A stretch of 64,000 nucleotides of DNA from Candidatus Melainabacteria bacterium (GCA_016699165.1 CP064963.1:2418001-2482000), one strand, 5' to 3'; shown: positions 43,588 through 53,552, numbered from the stretch's first letter. Numbers and translations: made by a program. Notes: generated from the letters alone by a model not told the origin.

Positions 43588-43613
43588 AAAATAAACCGAT
43601 ATCGGTTTATTTT
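43588..43613. repeat. Perfect 26-base palindrome after pckG
   Basis: The sequence is symmetrical around 43600/43601 with core AAACCGATATCGGTTT and A/T-rich ends. It lies between the pckG stop and its terminator. On the minus strand it is followed by T residues, so it may form a first, tandem terminator; a protein-binding site is also possible. Confidence 0.7.
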
Positions 43614-43626
43614 CTAAATCACGCCG

Positions 43627-45459
43627 TTAACCAAGGCGGGCTTTGAGCTCGTCTTGAATGGCAACGAATTCGTTTGGTAAACGATCGGCAAGACGTTTGA
43701 AGAAATCGTCTCGACGCGACAGTTCAAGCGACCAGAGCTGAGGGTCGATAGCCATCAGTTTGTCCCAGTCCGCACTCGAAATTGATTCGAGTCCAGTCCA
43801 GTCAATATCCTGGAATTCCGGCACAAGACCAAGTGGCGAAGAAACCGCCGGAGCCTTGCTTTCCACCCGCTCAAAAATCCATTTGAGCACGCGCATATTC
43901 TCGCCGAATCCAGGCCACATGAAGCGACCATTCTCATCGGTCAAGAACCAATTGACGCAGAAGATTTTGGGCGGGCTCGAGATGGAATTGCCGACCGCAA
44001 GCCAATGCTTGAAGTAGTCGCCCATGTGATAACCGCAGAACGGAAGCATTGCCATTGGGTCGCGGCGCACTTCACCGACTTTGCCGGTGGCTGCAGCGGT
44101 GGTTTCCGAGCCCATACTGGCCGCAGCGTACACTCCTTTGTTCCAGTCTGGAGTCTCAAGTACAAGCGGCTGAGTGTTGCTGCGCCTGCCACCAAAGATG
44201 AAGGCACTGATAGGAACGCCTTTGGGGTCGTCCCAGTTGGGATCAAGCGATGGGCACTGGGTTGCACTGACGGTGAAGCGCGAGTTTGGATGCGCGGCTT
44301 TGCGTCCACATCCCGGCGTCCATTCGCTGCCTTGCCAGTCAATCAACTGTCCCGGCGGCTCGCCGAGGCCTTCCCACCAAACATCGCCATCGGCAGTGAG
44401 AGCAACGTTGGTGAAGAGACAATTGCTTTGCAGCATGGCAAGGGCGTTTGGATTGGTCTTGGCCGAGGTGCCCGGAGCGACGCCAAAATATCCCGCTTCG
44501 GGATTGATGGCATACAACTGACCATCCTTGCCCGGTTTGAGCCAGGCAATATCGTCACCAATAGTGGTGACTTTCCAGTCTTTGAAATTATCCGGCGGAA
44601 TGAGCATGGCCAAATTGGTCTTGCCGCAAGCGCTTGGGAAGGCTGCGCTCACGTACAGCTTTTTGCCTTGAGGCGATTCGAGCCCCAAAACGAGCATGTG
44701 CTCAGCCAGCCATCCTTCGTCACGCGCCATGGTGGAGGCGATACGAAGTGCAAAACACTTTTTGCCAAGCAAAGCGTTACCGCCGTAGCCTGAGCCATAA
44801 GACCAGATCTCGCGGGTCTCAGGGAAATGGACGATGTATTTGGTCTCTGGGTTACAAGGCCAGGCGACATCGGATTTGCCCGAGGAAAGAGGCGCGCCGA
44901 CGCTGTGCAAACACGGCACATAATCGGGTGAATCACCCAGAACTTCAAGAACCTGACTTCCCATGCGGGTCATGAGCTTCATGCTCAGCACCACATATGG
45001 TGAATCGGTCAGTTCGACGCCAATGTGCGAGAGAGGTGAACCGATTGGACCCATGCTGTACGGCACCACATACATGGTGCGACCTTTCATCGAGCCCTGG
45101 AAAAGCCCGGTGAGCTTTTCTTTCATCAAGGCTGGATCCATCCAATTGTTGGTGGGACCGGCATCGACCTTGTCGGTAGTGCAAACATAGGTTTTGTCTT
45201 CGACCCGAGCCACGTCGGAGGCGTCGGAGCGAGCAAGGAAGCTGTTGGGACGCTTCTGGGGATTGAGCCGAATGAGCTTGCCGGCTTCGACCAGCTCACC
45301 AGCTAGACGGTCGTACTCGTCTTGAGTGCCATCACACCAATAGACTGAATCGGGTTGGCAAAGAGTTTTCACTTCGTCGACCCATGCAAGCAACTTGCTA
45401 TTGGAGGTAGATTTTGGCGGCATTTGGTATCCTTTGTTTGGTTGTGAATCAGTGCTCAT
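43627..45459 (-). CDS. pckG: Phosphoenolpyruvate carboxykinase (GTP)
   Basis: 610 residues, normal for the GTP-dependent family. Motifs: YVVPYSMGPIGSPLSHIGVE, the hyper-reactive cysteine P-loop FPSACGKTNLAM, the metal-binding TIGDDIAW, and FGGRRSNTQPLV. It converts oxaloacetate and GTP to PEP, CO2 and GDP for gluconeogenesis. Together with the adjacent glycogen debranching enzyme it covers carbon storage and recovery. Two hairpins lie after the stop. Confidence 0.96.
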   Translation of the reverse strand: MSTDSQPNKGYQMPPKSTSNSKLLAWVDEVKTLCQPDSVYWCDGTQDEYDRLAGELVEAGKLIRLNPQKRPNSFLARSDASDVARVEDKTYVCTTDKVDAGPTNNWMDPALMKEKLTGLFQGSMKGRTMYVVPYSMGPIGSPLSHIGVELTDSPYVVLSMKLMTRMGSQVLEVLGDSPDYVPCLHSVGAPLSSGKSDVAWPCNPETKYIVHFPETREIWSYGSGYGGNALLGKKCFALRIASTMARDEGWLAEHMLVLGLESPQGKKLYVSAAFPSACGKTNLAMLIPPDNFKDWKVTTIGDDIAWLKPGKDGQLYAINPEAGYFGVAPGTSAKTNPNALAMLQSNCLFTNVALTADGDVWWEGLGEPPGQLIDWQGSEWTPGCGRKAAHPNSRFTVSATQCPSLDPNWDDPKGVPISAFIFGGRRSNTQPLVLETPDWNKGVYAAASMGSETTAAATGKVGEVRRDPMAMLPFCGYHMGDYFKHWLAVGNSISSPPKIFCVNWFLTDENGRFMWPGFGENMRVLKWIFERVESKAPAVSSPLGLVPEFQDIDWTGLESISSADWDKLMAIDPQLWSLELSRRDDFFKRLADRLPNEFVAIQDELKARLG

Positions 45460-45679
45460 TTTGCGCTTATATAAAGAGCACGATTCTTCGATTAAGTTCC
45501 AATTTCGACGGTCTTGGCTAAGTTTTTTGACTCGTTTCTTGTAAAATTAGTTGACCTCATTAACTTACTAAGAAGCTTTGTATTCATTCCTGGAGTGCTA
45601 AGGAATGTCACTATTCTGGGTTGGCCGAGTTGCGCTAAATTTTCTGTTTCATTTGTTACATGCGCAATGTTGTTTACAA

Positions 45680-47776
45680 TCACTGTTTTGCCACCCATCG
45701 ATACCAACGCATCAATTCAGCTGTAGACAAGCTTGATTCTGGACATCCTCGATGCAAATGAGGACGAGCACCATCAAACATTTCAGAAATTCCGCCCAGA
45801 GCTTCTTCCTGCATAAAGTGCTCCATAAGCGGTTGCAGGGCTATTTTTATTCGATTGACAGTCTCAGGAACTCCGCCGTGAATGTTGAGTAAGGCGTCGC
45901 AATACTGACCAAGTAGCCAGGGATAAACCATGCCCTGGTGTCGACTTAAATCTCTGTGATACTGGTCTGGATGAGTCAAACCACAACCAAAAATGCCTTG
46001 ATAATTTGTATCTGTACTAGCCAAAGTACGAATTCCCATCGGAGTGAGTAATTCGTTTTCCACCACCTGTAGTATCATTTTCTCTTGTTCCGGTTTTAAG
46101 GCGCGAAATGGGAGTGAAATAGCAAGAAGCTGATTAGATCTGATGCTTTCATCATTTTTGGGACCAGGGGTCAATCCTTCTTCCAAAACATCGAACAAAC
46201 ACTTCTTCTCTTCATTCCAAAATTTTTGCATCGATTCTTTCGCTTTGTCTGCCATGGTTTTTATTTCGGTGAAGTTGCCCGAAGGCTCCCCGACAGCATC
46301 GGCAAGGAATAAGATTGTCTCTAAAAAGTTGTACCAGAGAGAGCAAAGTTCGATAGCTTTTCCAGCACGTTGAGTCATTGGAAAATCTTCCACCTTCGTA
46401 TCCATCCAGGTGAAGACTTTCTGACGATGCGCGCACCGCAATAGTCCATCTGAGGGATCTATTCTGACACCAGGATTGGTGCCAAGCACATATTTGACAG
46501 CAGCATCGACCATGAGAGGCAATTGCGTCTTGACAAAATCGGCATCACGAGCCACTTTCCAGTAGTGATATAAAGCCCATCCCCACCACAATGTTATGTC
46601 AGCCGCTTCATATTCGTGTTCGCCTTCTGAAGCTGGAAAGTCAAAATCTTTTTGATAGTTAGGCATGATGCCATTTTTGACACGCTTAGCTGCCGTTTCT
46701 ATAATGTGCTTTGCATCATCTAGTCTGCGAGTAGCAATGGCAAGTCCCGGAACAGCCATCATTGCCGCTCTGCCTCCGGCATTGAACCAGGGATAACCTT
46801 CGACTACCGTAAGACCCTTATCAATTTGGGAGCAATAATCTTCCACAATAAATTTATCGCAATCAAGCAAGAGCATTACCGTGCGCTGACTTTTGTCTAG
46901 ATTAGCTCGCTCAATAATCTGTTTTTGTCTTGCCACCATATCTTCTACGTGCGGCTTGACGCACACTTTATGAATAGGTCGCTCAAAACTGGCAGCCACA
47001 ACCACTTCGCTCTCGTGAGTAAGAGGAGCTGTGACAGAGCCCACTAAATACAAATCCTCCGAATCTGGCAAACCACGCTTTGTTTCGATAGGTAAGTTAT
47101 AATCCCACCACCAATTTTTAGAAGTGGAATATTCACCTTTGTTCCAGGTGAGACATAAACGGCGAGCCTTATTATCCAGAATGATTACAGCCTGTTTGGG
47201 AGAAACAAACTGAGCATATTTCATTTGTGATGAACCTTTCACTTGCTCGTGAATAGGTCTGTAACCGACCAAAAAGCGAGAACTTATGCGAGCGTCCTGC
47301 GCCTCGCCCTCAGGTTTGTCTGGGTCAGGTATCCAGTTATATTCAACAAACACTTCATCGCTAGAATGAGGATGAATGAGTTGTTTAATCAAATAATTTC
47401 CTGCAATTTCAAAAACCCAGGTAGGACAAGGCAAATTGGTAAACGACTCTAGATATTTGTAACCAGTTGGCGACACCACCCCTGATGCCCAGTAATTTGT
47501 AGACAGATCAAATTCGCGTCCATTTACGAAAACTGTCTCTTCAAGCCTCGACAAAACAACATGCCTATTACATGGTGGTGGCATGGACGATACCAATACC
47601 GCATGGTATCTGCGCAAGTTAGCGCCCGAAACAGTGCCCATGGAGTATCCGCCAAGCCCATTAGCAACAAGCCATTCGCGATTATCTGGTTTATCGCGCG
47701 AGGGATACCAAATAGGAATTTCAAAATCGATGTCTCGATAACGTGATTTGAGCCAACCGATAATTCCAAATGTCAC
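45680..47776 (-). CDS. Glycogen debranching enzyme (amylo-alpha-1,6-glucosidase, GH133-like)
   Basis: 698 residues. The N-terminal domain shows WLVANGLGGYSMGTVSGANLRRYHAVL, and the (alpha/alpha)6-barrel C-terminal domain runs from about residue 300: YPWFNAGGRAAMMAVPGL, MPNYQKDFDFPASEG, AADITLWWGWALYHYWK, and RHQGMVYPWLLGQYCDALL. This is the archaeal/bacterial-type debranching enzyme that removes alpha-1,6 branches of glycogen. It lies 220 bases upstream of pckG on the same strand. Confidence 0.92.
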   Translation of the reverse strand: MTFGIIGWLKSRYRDIDFEIPIWYPSRDKPDNREWLVANGLGGYSMGTVSGANLRRYHAVLVSSMPPPCNRHVVLSRLEETVFVNGREFDLSTNYWASGVVSPTGYKYLESFTNLPCPTWVFEIAGNYLIKQLIHPHSSDEVFVEYNWIPDPDKPEGEAQDARISSRFLVGYRPIHEQVKGSSQMKYAQFVSPKQAVIILDNKARRLCLTWNKGEYSTSKNWWWDYNLPIETKRGLPDSEDLYLVGSVTAPLTHESEVVVAASFERPIHKVCVKPHVEDMVARQKQIIERANLDKSQRTVMLLLDCDKFIVEDYCSQIDKGLTVVEGYPWFNAGGRAAMMAVPGLAIATRRLDDAKHIIETAAKRVKNGIMPNYQKDFDFPASEGEHEYEAADITLWWGWALYHYWKVARDADFVKTQLPLMVDAAVKYVLGTNPGVRIDPSDGLLRCAHRQKVFTWMDTKVEDFPMTQRAGKAIELCSLWYNFLETILFLADAVGEPSGNFTEIKTMADKAKESMQKFWNEEKKCLFDVLEEGLTPGPKNDESIRSNQLLAISLPFRALKPEQEKMILQVVENELLTPMGIRTLASTDTNYQGIFGCGLTHPDQYHRDLSRHQGMVYPWLLGQYCDALLNIHGGVPETVNRIKIALQPLMEHFMQEEALGGISEMFDGARPHLHRGCPESSLSTAELMRWYRWVAKQ

Positions 47777-48232
47777 CTAAACGCCTCCCGGGTTCTGAAG
47801 CCATTCTACCCAACGCGAGCGTCTGGGCCGCATGTCAAGCCGTATATTCAAAAATTGCCCGTAAGGAGGCTTTAGCAAACCTCAATCCTAAATGTCTGGC
47901 AAATTCATCAAGAAGCTCGCGAAGTTTGCGCTAACTGCAACATATTTTCCCCAAAGGTTTAACCTTTTTAAGGTTGCAAAGAGGAGGCGCGCTTTGTTAG
48001 GTTTTGGCATGAGGGCGAAACGAGGGAACGAAAAAATGATTATCGATGTAACTAGATGTCTTTCAGTATTTATTGCAGTCAGCGCCTGGATTTTCAGCTA
48101 ATAAGGATACAAATGAAAACCATGAACTCTAGAATGAAACTAAAAACCAAGCCCCGTGGCTACTTTTAGTTTCTTTCTGTTTTCGGTTTTACTATAATCG
48201 TTAGTATTGAAGGAGTTAAAAAATAGTACAAT
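47777..48232. other. Intergenic region with a possible small gene
   Basis: 456 bases. An open frame 47892-48101 (69 residues, basic with a short hydrophobic end CLSVFIAVSAWIF) begins with ATG, but its GGAGG is 24 bases away, so I do not call it. A small A/T-rich inverted repeat (AAAGGTTTAACCTTT) lies near 47955. TATAAT at 48193-48198 and AAGGAG at 48210 belong to the next gene's leader. Confidence 0.4.
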
Positions 48233-49870
48233 GTGCAGGTGAATACCCTTACCAAAAAAGACATATGCTGGGGATCGGGCGCCGCCCTGATTTCAGCCTG
48301 CCTCATGGCTCTTTGGTACTCATTCGACCACCACATCCCTATGATGGATGAAGCTGGCCACATTTTAAATGGGCTGGGTTATCGCGAATTGTTCAGTCAT
48401 CCCCGCCCGTGGCGAATTGAATGGCTGCAAAAATCATTGTCTGTAAATGGTTTCTATCCGCCCACAGTTTATATTCTTACAGGACTTGTGAAAACGGCTC
48501 TGGGACCAGGCAGACACTGGGACATTCTAGTCCAGGTCTTTTTTACTTTCTTACTAACCGGTTCTGTATTTTTTACCGCGCGACTTTTACAGCTTCCTCT
48601 TATAGCTGCGCTAACTTCAGCTTTAATCATTAATCTCTATCCCGAGACTTCATCTTTAAATCACCTCTTCATGCTGGATTTTCCAGCCCTTGCCGCTGCA
48701 GCTTTTGGCATATGCCTACTTATTATTTGGTGGCATTGGCCAACCTGGCGCAACGCAGTGATGTGCGGCATCTTGCTTGGCTTTTGCTGCTTGACCAAAC
48801 AAATTGTGGCTGCGTTTCTTTTGGGCACAGGCTTCTTTTATTTTGTCGCAGCGCTCAAAAATAAAGATCCAATCGAACGCAAAAAATTAATAGGTCAAAT
48901 TTTTGTGCTTGCAGGCTCGACTGCACTTGTAGGGGCGCCATGGCTCTTGATCAATTACAAGTCCATGCACGCTATCAATGAATATGCTCAAACGAATCTT
49001 GTTTCTGCCGGACAAAAAATGGCCCCCTGGCAGAGCATGCTTTATTATTTAAAATCCTATTTTTACACTTTGTCCCCGGCTGGCTGTTTGCTTTTTCTGG
49101 TTTCAATTTTTGCTGCGGGCAAACAAGCAAACAAGCAACTAGCGCCAGTTTGGGCATCAGCTTTGCTTGGTTTCTTTTTGATGTGCAACTACGTTTATCC
49201 ACTCGAGCGCTACATTACCCCCACTCTAATACTTGCCGCTCTGGTGAGTGGCGCAGCCCTTTCAAATTTGGCTCAAATAAAAAACATAGGCGCTAAAATA
49301 GCTACAGGATTAATTCTTGGGCTTTTAGCCATTCAATATTTATCCTACAACTTCACCCCTTATCCCATAAGCTTGCCACCATTGACGGCACTATCAAAAA
49401 TGTTGGGAGTGCGTCTTGAAACATCACTTTTTAGTAGAGACGGCACCAAAGAGAATCCTTTCCCGCTCGAAGATTGGGGATATGACTGGACTTTGAATAA
49501 CATTTCCAAACGCGATGGCAAAGCGCCCGTTTATTTAAATGTGATGGCGAACAAAACCAATCTAAATGCCCAAACTTTTGATCTTGCCACAAGAGAGAAG
49601 GGCTCACCAATTCGAGCCACAACATCGCGCATCTGGTCTATAGTGGGAGACTCATACGAGTTCGACCCGGTAAAAACCATGTATTTTCACTGGTTTTTAG
49701 TCAAAGAGGGTGATCACGGTGCACCGTTCAAAGATGAAAAATCAAAACAAGACTATGCCGCACTCAAGACTTTTTTGAGCACAAGCGGCAAATTTGAAGA
49801 AATCGGTCGTCACATCTGCCCTGACAAAGACGAACTGATTTTGTACAGACAGCGCGGCTTGAGCTTTTGA
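48233..49870 (+). CDS. Membrane glycosyltransferase, GT39/ArnT-like
   Basis: About 545 residues; the start is uncertain (GTG 48233 or 48239, with AAGGAG rather far upstream). The N-terminal MMDEAGHILNGLGYRELF carries an acidic residue in the first loop, as in PMT_2/GT83-type enzymes. About 11 membrane helices follow (GSVFFTARLLQLPLIAALTS, FPALAAAAFGICLLIIWWHW, ILLGFCCLTKQIVAAFLLG). A soluble domain forms the last 150 residues. Such enzymes transfer sugars from polyprenyl phosphate to lipids or proteins outside the membrane. The GT2 gene 87 bases downstream could make the polyprenyl-sugar donor. Confidence 0.82.
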   Translation: MQVNTLTKKDICWGSGAALISACLMALWYSFDHHIPMMDEAGHILNGLGYRELFSHPRPWRIEWLQKSLSVNGFYPPTVYILTGLVKTALGPGRHWDILVQVFFTFLLTGSVFFTARLLQLPLIAALTSALIINLYPETSSLNHLFMLDFPALAAAAFGICLLIIWWHWPTWRNAVMCGILLGFCCLTKQIVAAFLLGTGFFYFVAALKNKDPIERKKLIGQIFVLAGSTALVGAPWLLINYKSMHAINEYAQTNLVSAGQKMAPWQSMLYYLKSYFYTLSPAGCLLFLVSIFAAGKQANKQLAPVWASALLGFFLMCNYVYPLERYITPTLILAALVSGAALSNLAQIKNIGAKIATGLILGLLAIQYLSYNFTPYPISLPPLTALSKMLGVRLETSLFSRDGTKENPFPLEDWGYDWTLNNISKRDGKAPVYLNVMANKTNLNAQTFDLATREKGSPIRATTSRIWSIVGDSYEFDPVKTMYFHWFLVKEGDHGAPFKDEKSKQDYAALKTFLSTSGKFEEIGRHICPDKDELILYRQRGLSF

Positions 49871-49956
49871 GTGCCCAATTAATGGGCTTTTTTTAATAAG
49901 CAGATGAGAAGCGCTTAGGAAAACGCCGCCTCTTGCAAACTATAATCTTAGGCGAT

Positions 49957-51012
49957 ATGTTGTCAAAGCCCCAAAGCCGAATCTCAGTAATCGTTCCTCT
50001 ATATAACGAGGAGGCGAGCGTCAAAGGCGTATTAACAGGCCTGCAAGAGCTTGAGCGCGAGCTTAAAGCAGAAGATTCCGGCATCAAAGACTTGGAAATA
50101 GTCTTTGTCGACGACCGCTCTAGAGATAAATCATTTGAAATTGCAGCAAATCTGGCCTTACAGCACCCAAATGTAAAAGTGGTAAAACTGGCCTTCAATT
50201 CTGGTAGCCATGCAGCAATTATGGCTGGTCTTTCCAATTGCTCTGGCGATGCAGTAACCTTCATCGCAGGCGATATGCAAGACCCACCCTCAGTCATAAA
50301 AGACCTGATAAAAGAATGGCGCAAAGGTGCAAAAATCGTCTGGGCATCACGCGAAGATCACCTTGGTTTCAAACGTCCACTGTTCTCCAAACTTTATTGG
50401 TATTTGTGCGCCAAGCTCAACGAATCATCCATTCCTGAAGATGGCGTCGACTTCTTTTTGATTGATAAATGTGTAAAAGACACTCTGGCAGCGCGTCCTC
50501 ATCGTCAGGCTCCCATTTTTCTTGCAGTAGCCGAAACTCGATTCAACTCGTCGACAGTTAAGTACGAAAAACAATTGCGAGAAGCTGGTAAATCCGGTTG
50601 GACTATGCGCAAAAAGATAGGGCTAGTACTCGATTCCATAGTGCTCTCGAAACGTCTAACTCAGATATTTGCCACAGCTGGAATGGTTGGATTGCCTTTG
50701 TCTTTTCTGTTATTTACAGCGTCTATTTTTCTTTTCTTTTTCAACGAGTTGACCACAGCCATGTTTTTGACCGTGGTGGCAATTTCATTTTTATGTCTAG
50801 GCATTCAATCAGCCATTTTCTGGCTGTTTGCTGAAACCATGCACCGAGCCGGTCTGGAGCACAGAGAGTCTCCCAACTTTGTGGTCGAGCAAATAATCTA
50901 CAATCAGGAAATTACAGCTTTGACTTCAGAAGCTACGTATGCGACTTCTTCTTCGGTCATCGAAGGGAATATCGGAAGGAATACCACTGTTTCTGAAAGT
51001 CTTTCGGTATAA
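49957..51012 (+). CDS. GT2 glycosyltransferase, polyprenyl-phosphate-sugar synthase-like
   Basis: 351 residues from the ATG at 49957. GT-A core: ISVIVPLYNEEASVKG, IVFVDDRSRDKS, LAFNSGSHAAIMAGL, GDMQDPPSVI, then two C-terminal membrane helices (GMVGLPLSFLLFTASIFLFF; MFLTVVAISFLCLGIQSAIF), the layout of dolichol/undecaprenyl-phosphate glycosyltransferases. TATAAT at 49941-49946 is only 10 bases before the ATG and no Shine-Dalgarno is seen, suggesting a leaderless mRNA. The last 36 codons lie on top of the convergent DegT gene (109-base overlap). Confidence 0.88.
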   Translation: MLSKPQSRISVIVPLYNEEASVKGVLTGLQELERELKAEDSGIKDLEIVFVDDRSRDKSFEIAANLALQHPNVKVVKLAFNSGSHAAIMAGLSNCSGDAVTFIAGDMQDPPSVIKDLIKEWRKGAKIVWASREDHLGFKRPLFSKLYWYLCAKLNESSIPEDGVDFFLIDKCVKDTLAARPHRQAPIFLAVAETRFNSSTVKYEKQLREAGKSGWTMRKKIGLVLDSIVLSKRLTQIFATAGMVGLPLSFLLFTASIFLFFFNELTTAMFLTVVAISFLCLGIQSAIFWLFAETMHRAGLEHRESPNFVVEQIIYNQEITALTSEATYATSSSVIEGNIGRNTTVSESLSV

Positions 51013-52091
51013 GGCAAAACGAGCCCTTTTCCGCTTGTCTGATTGTACGCGCCTTCTTTGTGAATCGGTGGAATACCGCGTCTGGTGGTTATTCCCGCTT
51101 TATCCAGTTTGCTAATTACCTCATCGCGCTCGTCTCTTGTTGCTTCAAGCATGATTGGATAAGACTGGTAATTCCAGGTGGTGACGTAGTCTTTGCAAGT
51201 TATACGCTTAATGCCATTTGATTTGTCAAAAACAGAATTGTAGTGTGAAGCTATTTCATTTCGACGACTGACGATCCAGCCTAAGCGCTCCAGCTGTTTG
51301 ATCCCGATGGCTGCTTGCATATCTGTCATGCGATAATTGTAAGCAATTTCATCATACTCTTCATACATCGTACTTGCTGATTGATGACGCAAGTGAGCCG
51401 AGATAGAGGCACCATGCGCTCTTAGACGACGCGCACGCTCTGCCTTGTCTTTGTCATTGAGCGTGATCATTCCGCCTTCACCAGTAGTTATTACTTTGCG
51501 TGGGTGGAAGCTCCAAGCGCTTGTGTTGCCCGATGCTCCGACCGGTTTGCCTTTATAAGCCGAGCCGATTGAGCAAGCACTATCTTCTAAAATAGTGATA
51601 CCAAATTCTTTGCCGATCTGGTTAAAAGCGTCTATGTCAGCCGGTATTCCAATTTGATGCACGATCAAAATGGCTTTTAATTTGTTGCCTGTTTTTTTGT
51701 TTTTTAAGTTGGAATCGTAATTGCCTTCAATTATATTGCGGCATTCATCGGGGCTTATGTTTAACGTTTCGGGATCGATATCACAAAATTGAGGCGAGGC
51801 GCCTGCATGTGCGATACCATTGGCGGTGGCTATAAAAGAAAATGATGGGCAAATAACATCATCGCCTGCGCCAATATCATGAATAAGCATAGCCAGGTGT
51901 AGTGCTGTTGTGCAAGACGTCGTCGCTATGCCGTATTTAGCTTCAGTAAATCGGCAAATATCTTCTTCAAACTGCGCCACAAGCGGTCCCTGCGAAATCC
52001 ATCCGGACTCAAGAGCAGTTTGCACCAGTTGAAACTCTTCTTTAGCTAAGAATGGCTTGGCTATTGGGATACTGTGCTTGGTTGTTTCCAT
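50904..52091 (-). CDS. DegT/DnrJ/EryC1-type sugar aminotransferase
   Basis: 395 residues. Fold-type I sugar aminotransferase: TTSCTTALHLAML, DVICPSFSFIATANGIAHAGA, ILEDSACSIGSAYKGKPVG, the PLP lysine in SFHPRKVITTGEGGMI, NYRMTDMQAAIG, and the ending LPIFPSMTEEEVAYVASEV. It forms an amino-sugar nucleotide from a keto-sugar nucleotide. It is the last gene of the minus-strand cluster and overlaps the acetyltransferase gene by 31 bases. Confidence 0.93.
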   Translation of the reverse strand: METTKHSIPIAKPFLAKEEFQLVQTALESGWISQGPLVAQFEEDICRFTEAKYGIATTSCTTALHLAMLIHDIGAGDDVICPSFSFIATANGIAHAGASPQFCDIDPETLNISPDECRNIIEGNYDSNLKNKKTGNKLKAILIVHQIGIPADIDAFNQIGKEFGITILEDSACSIGSAYKGKPVGASGNTSAWSFHPRKVITTGEGGMITLNDKDKAERARRLRAHGASISAHLRHQSASTMYEEYDEIAYNYRMTDMQAAIGIKQLERLGWIVSRRNEIASHYNSVFDKSNGIKRITCKDYVTTWNYQSYPIMLEATRDERDEVISKLDKAGITTRRGIPPIHKEGAYNQTSGKGLVLPYTERLSETVVFLPIFPSMTEEEVAYVASEVKAVIS

Positions 52092-52528
52092 TCCTCAATT
52101 TCCTTTTCGATTGATTTTACTACTCGAGCGGGCACTCCAGCTACAAGTGAGTACGGTGGAATAATTGTGTCTTCGAGCACCACCGCTCCTGCCGCCACAA
52201 TGCTGTGATGACCGATAGTGCATCCCATCAGCACCACTGAATTTTGCCCAATAAAAACATAGTCCTCTATCACTGTGGGCTTACGATCTACTACGTCGTA
52301 CTGACGCTCACTGACACAGCGTTTAGCAGTGCTGTGGGTCAAAATAGATGCACTTGTACTTACATTTACACCCTTGCCGATAGTCAAGCCACCCTGACCG
52401 TCAATGAGCGTAAACGGTCCAATCCAGGTGCCTTCGCCAATTTCAGGTTCACCAGTTATCCAGCAATGCGGATTGTAGGTGTTTGCCGGAAGCCCATCAA
52501 CGGGGGCTTGTGGAGAGTACTTTGGCAT
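52061..52528 (-). CDS. Left-handed beta-helix acyltransferase
   Basis: 155 residues from the ATG at 52528 (earlier starts run into the epimerase gene). Hexapeptide repeats cover most of the protein: GEGTWIGPFTLIDGQGGLTIGKGVNV, DYVFIGQNSVVLMGCTIGHHSIVAAGAVVLED, then SLVAGVPARVVKSIEKE. It probably N- or O-acetylates the amino-sugar made by the neighbouring aminotransferase. It overlaps the genes on both sides by about 31 bases. Confidence 0.85.
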   Translation of the reverse strand: MPKYSPQAPVDGLPANTYNPHCWITGEPEIGEGTWIGPFTLIDGQGGLTIGKGVNVSTSASILTHSTAKRCVSERQYDVVDRKPTVIEDYVFIGQNSVVLMGCTIGHHSIVAAGAVVLEDTIIPPYSLVAGVPARVVKSIEKEIEEWKQPSTVSQ

Positions 52529-53552
52529 CTGCAGCATTCCAGTTAGTGAGGGCGCAATCTTTGAGCAAGCCAGACAAATCATGATTTTGTGCTTGGAACC
52601 AGGAGATGTAGGCTTTGAGCCCATCTTCAATAGATGTTTTGGGTTCAAAACCAGTCATTTGTTTGATCAGATTTATATCAGCATAATGTCTGCTTACGTC
52701 TGCTGGGCGCTCTTTCTCAAACACAACTTTCATTTCTTTTTTACCAAGAATATCAATCATCATCTCGGCAATTTTTCGAATAGTCACTTCCTGTCCACGA
52801 GCCACGTTCACTGCTTTGCCCACTAAATTCTCAGCACAGGTAGCTGCAATTATGCCCTGAACTGTATCTGGTACAAAAGTGAAATCTCTCGTCTGACTGC
52901 CATCTCCATAGATTACAGGGGCAAGATTATTGAGCATACGCACTAAGAAGCGCGGTATCACTTCGCCATGTACACCTTCATGATGTTCGCGATATCCATA
53001 AGTATTAAACGGACGCACCACGAGAACGGGCATGCCGTAAGTTTTTCCAAAAGCATCGGTGTAAAGCTCACCAGCTAATTTGCTTGCACCATACACTGTT
53101 GTGGGGCACAGCGGATGGGTCTCTGTCATGGGAGCTGTTATTGCTGTTCCATATACTTCGGAAGATGAAACATACACAAATCTGTCGAGCGGCTTTTGAC
53201 GAGCTTCGCACATGTCTTGAGCCAACTTCAAAACATTCAAAGTTCCAGTGGCATTTACTTCGTGCACCAGAAATGGCTTATCGAAAGACAGACGCAGACA
53301 CTGCACAGCCATGTGAATGACCACATCGATATCTTTGAGCGCTTCTTTGACAGCGTCATTTTCCGTGATCGAACCTTTGATGAAGCGACAATTGCCGGTA
53401 TCAAGAGCTTGTTTAATATTGCTTTCTTTTCCCGAAGAGAGGTCATCGAGAACAACGACTTTGTTGCCTTGCTCTATAAGCCCGTCTACAAGGTTACTGC
53501 CTATAAAACCGGCTCCACCTGTGACTAAAACTTTCTTGCCATTAAGCTGCAT
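52497..53552 (-). CDS. NAD-dependent nucleotide-sugar epimerase/dehydratase (extended SDR)
   Basis: 351 residues. Rossmann loop VTGGAGFIGSNLVDG, catalytic YGASK (Tyr, Lys) with SSSEVYG ahead, RPFNTYGYREHHEG, and YGDGSQTRDFTFVPDTV. The family includes GalE, UDP-glucuronate epimerase and 4,6-dehydratases; the precise reaction cannot be read. The start has GGAGAAATAAG upstream. In an operon with aminotransferases and acetyltransferases it supplies the sugar intermediate. Confidence 0.9.
   Translation of the reverse strand: MQLNGKKVLVTGGAGFIGSNLVDGLIEQGNKVVVLDDLSSGKESNIKQALDTGNCRFIKGSITENDAVKEALKDIDVVIHMAVQCLRLSFDKPFLVHEVNATGTLNVLKLAQDMCEARQKPLDRFVYVSSSEVYGTAITAPMTETHPLCPTTVYGASKLAGELYTDAFGKTYGMPVLVVRPFNTYGYREHHEGVHGEVIPRFLVRMLNNLAPVIYGDGSQTRDFTFVPDTVQGIIAATCAENLVGKAVNVARGQEVTIRKIAEMMIDILGKKEMKVVFEKERPADVSRHYADINLIKQMTGFEPKTSIEDGLKAYISWFQAQNHDLSGLLKDCALTNWNAADAKVLSTSPR

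Noticed and set aside
47892..48101. 69-residue open frame as a small gene
   Set aside because: The ribosome site is 24 bases away and the translation shows no recognisable domain; kept only as a remark on the intergenic region.
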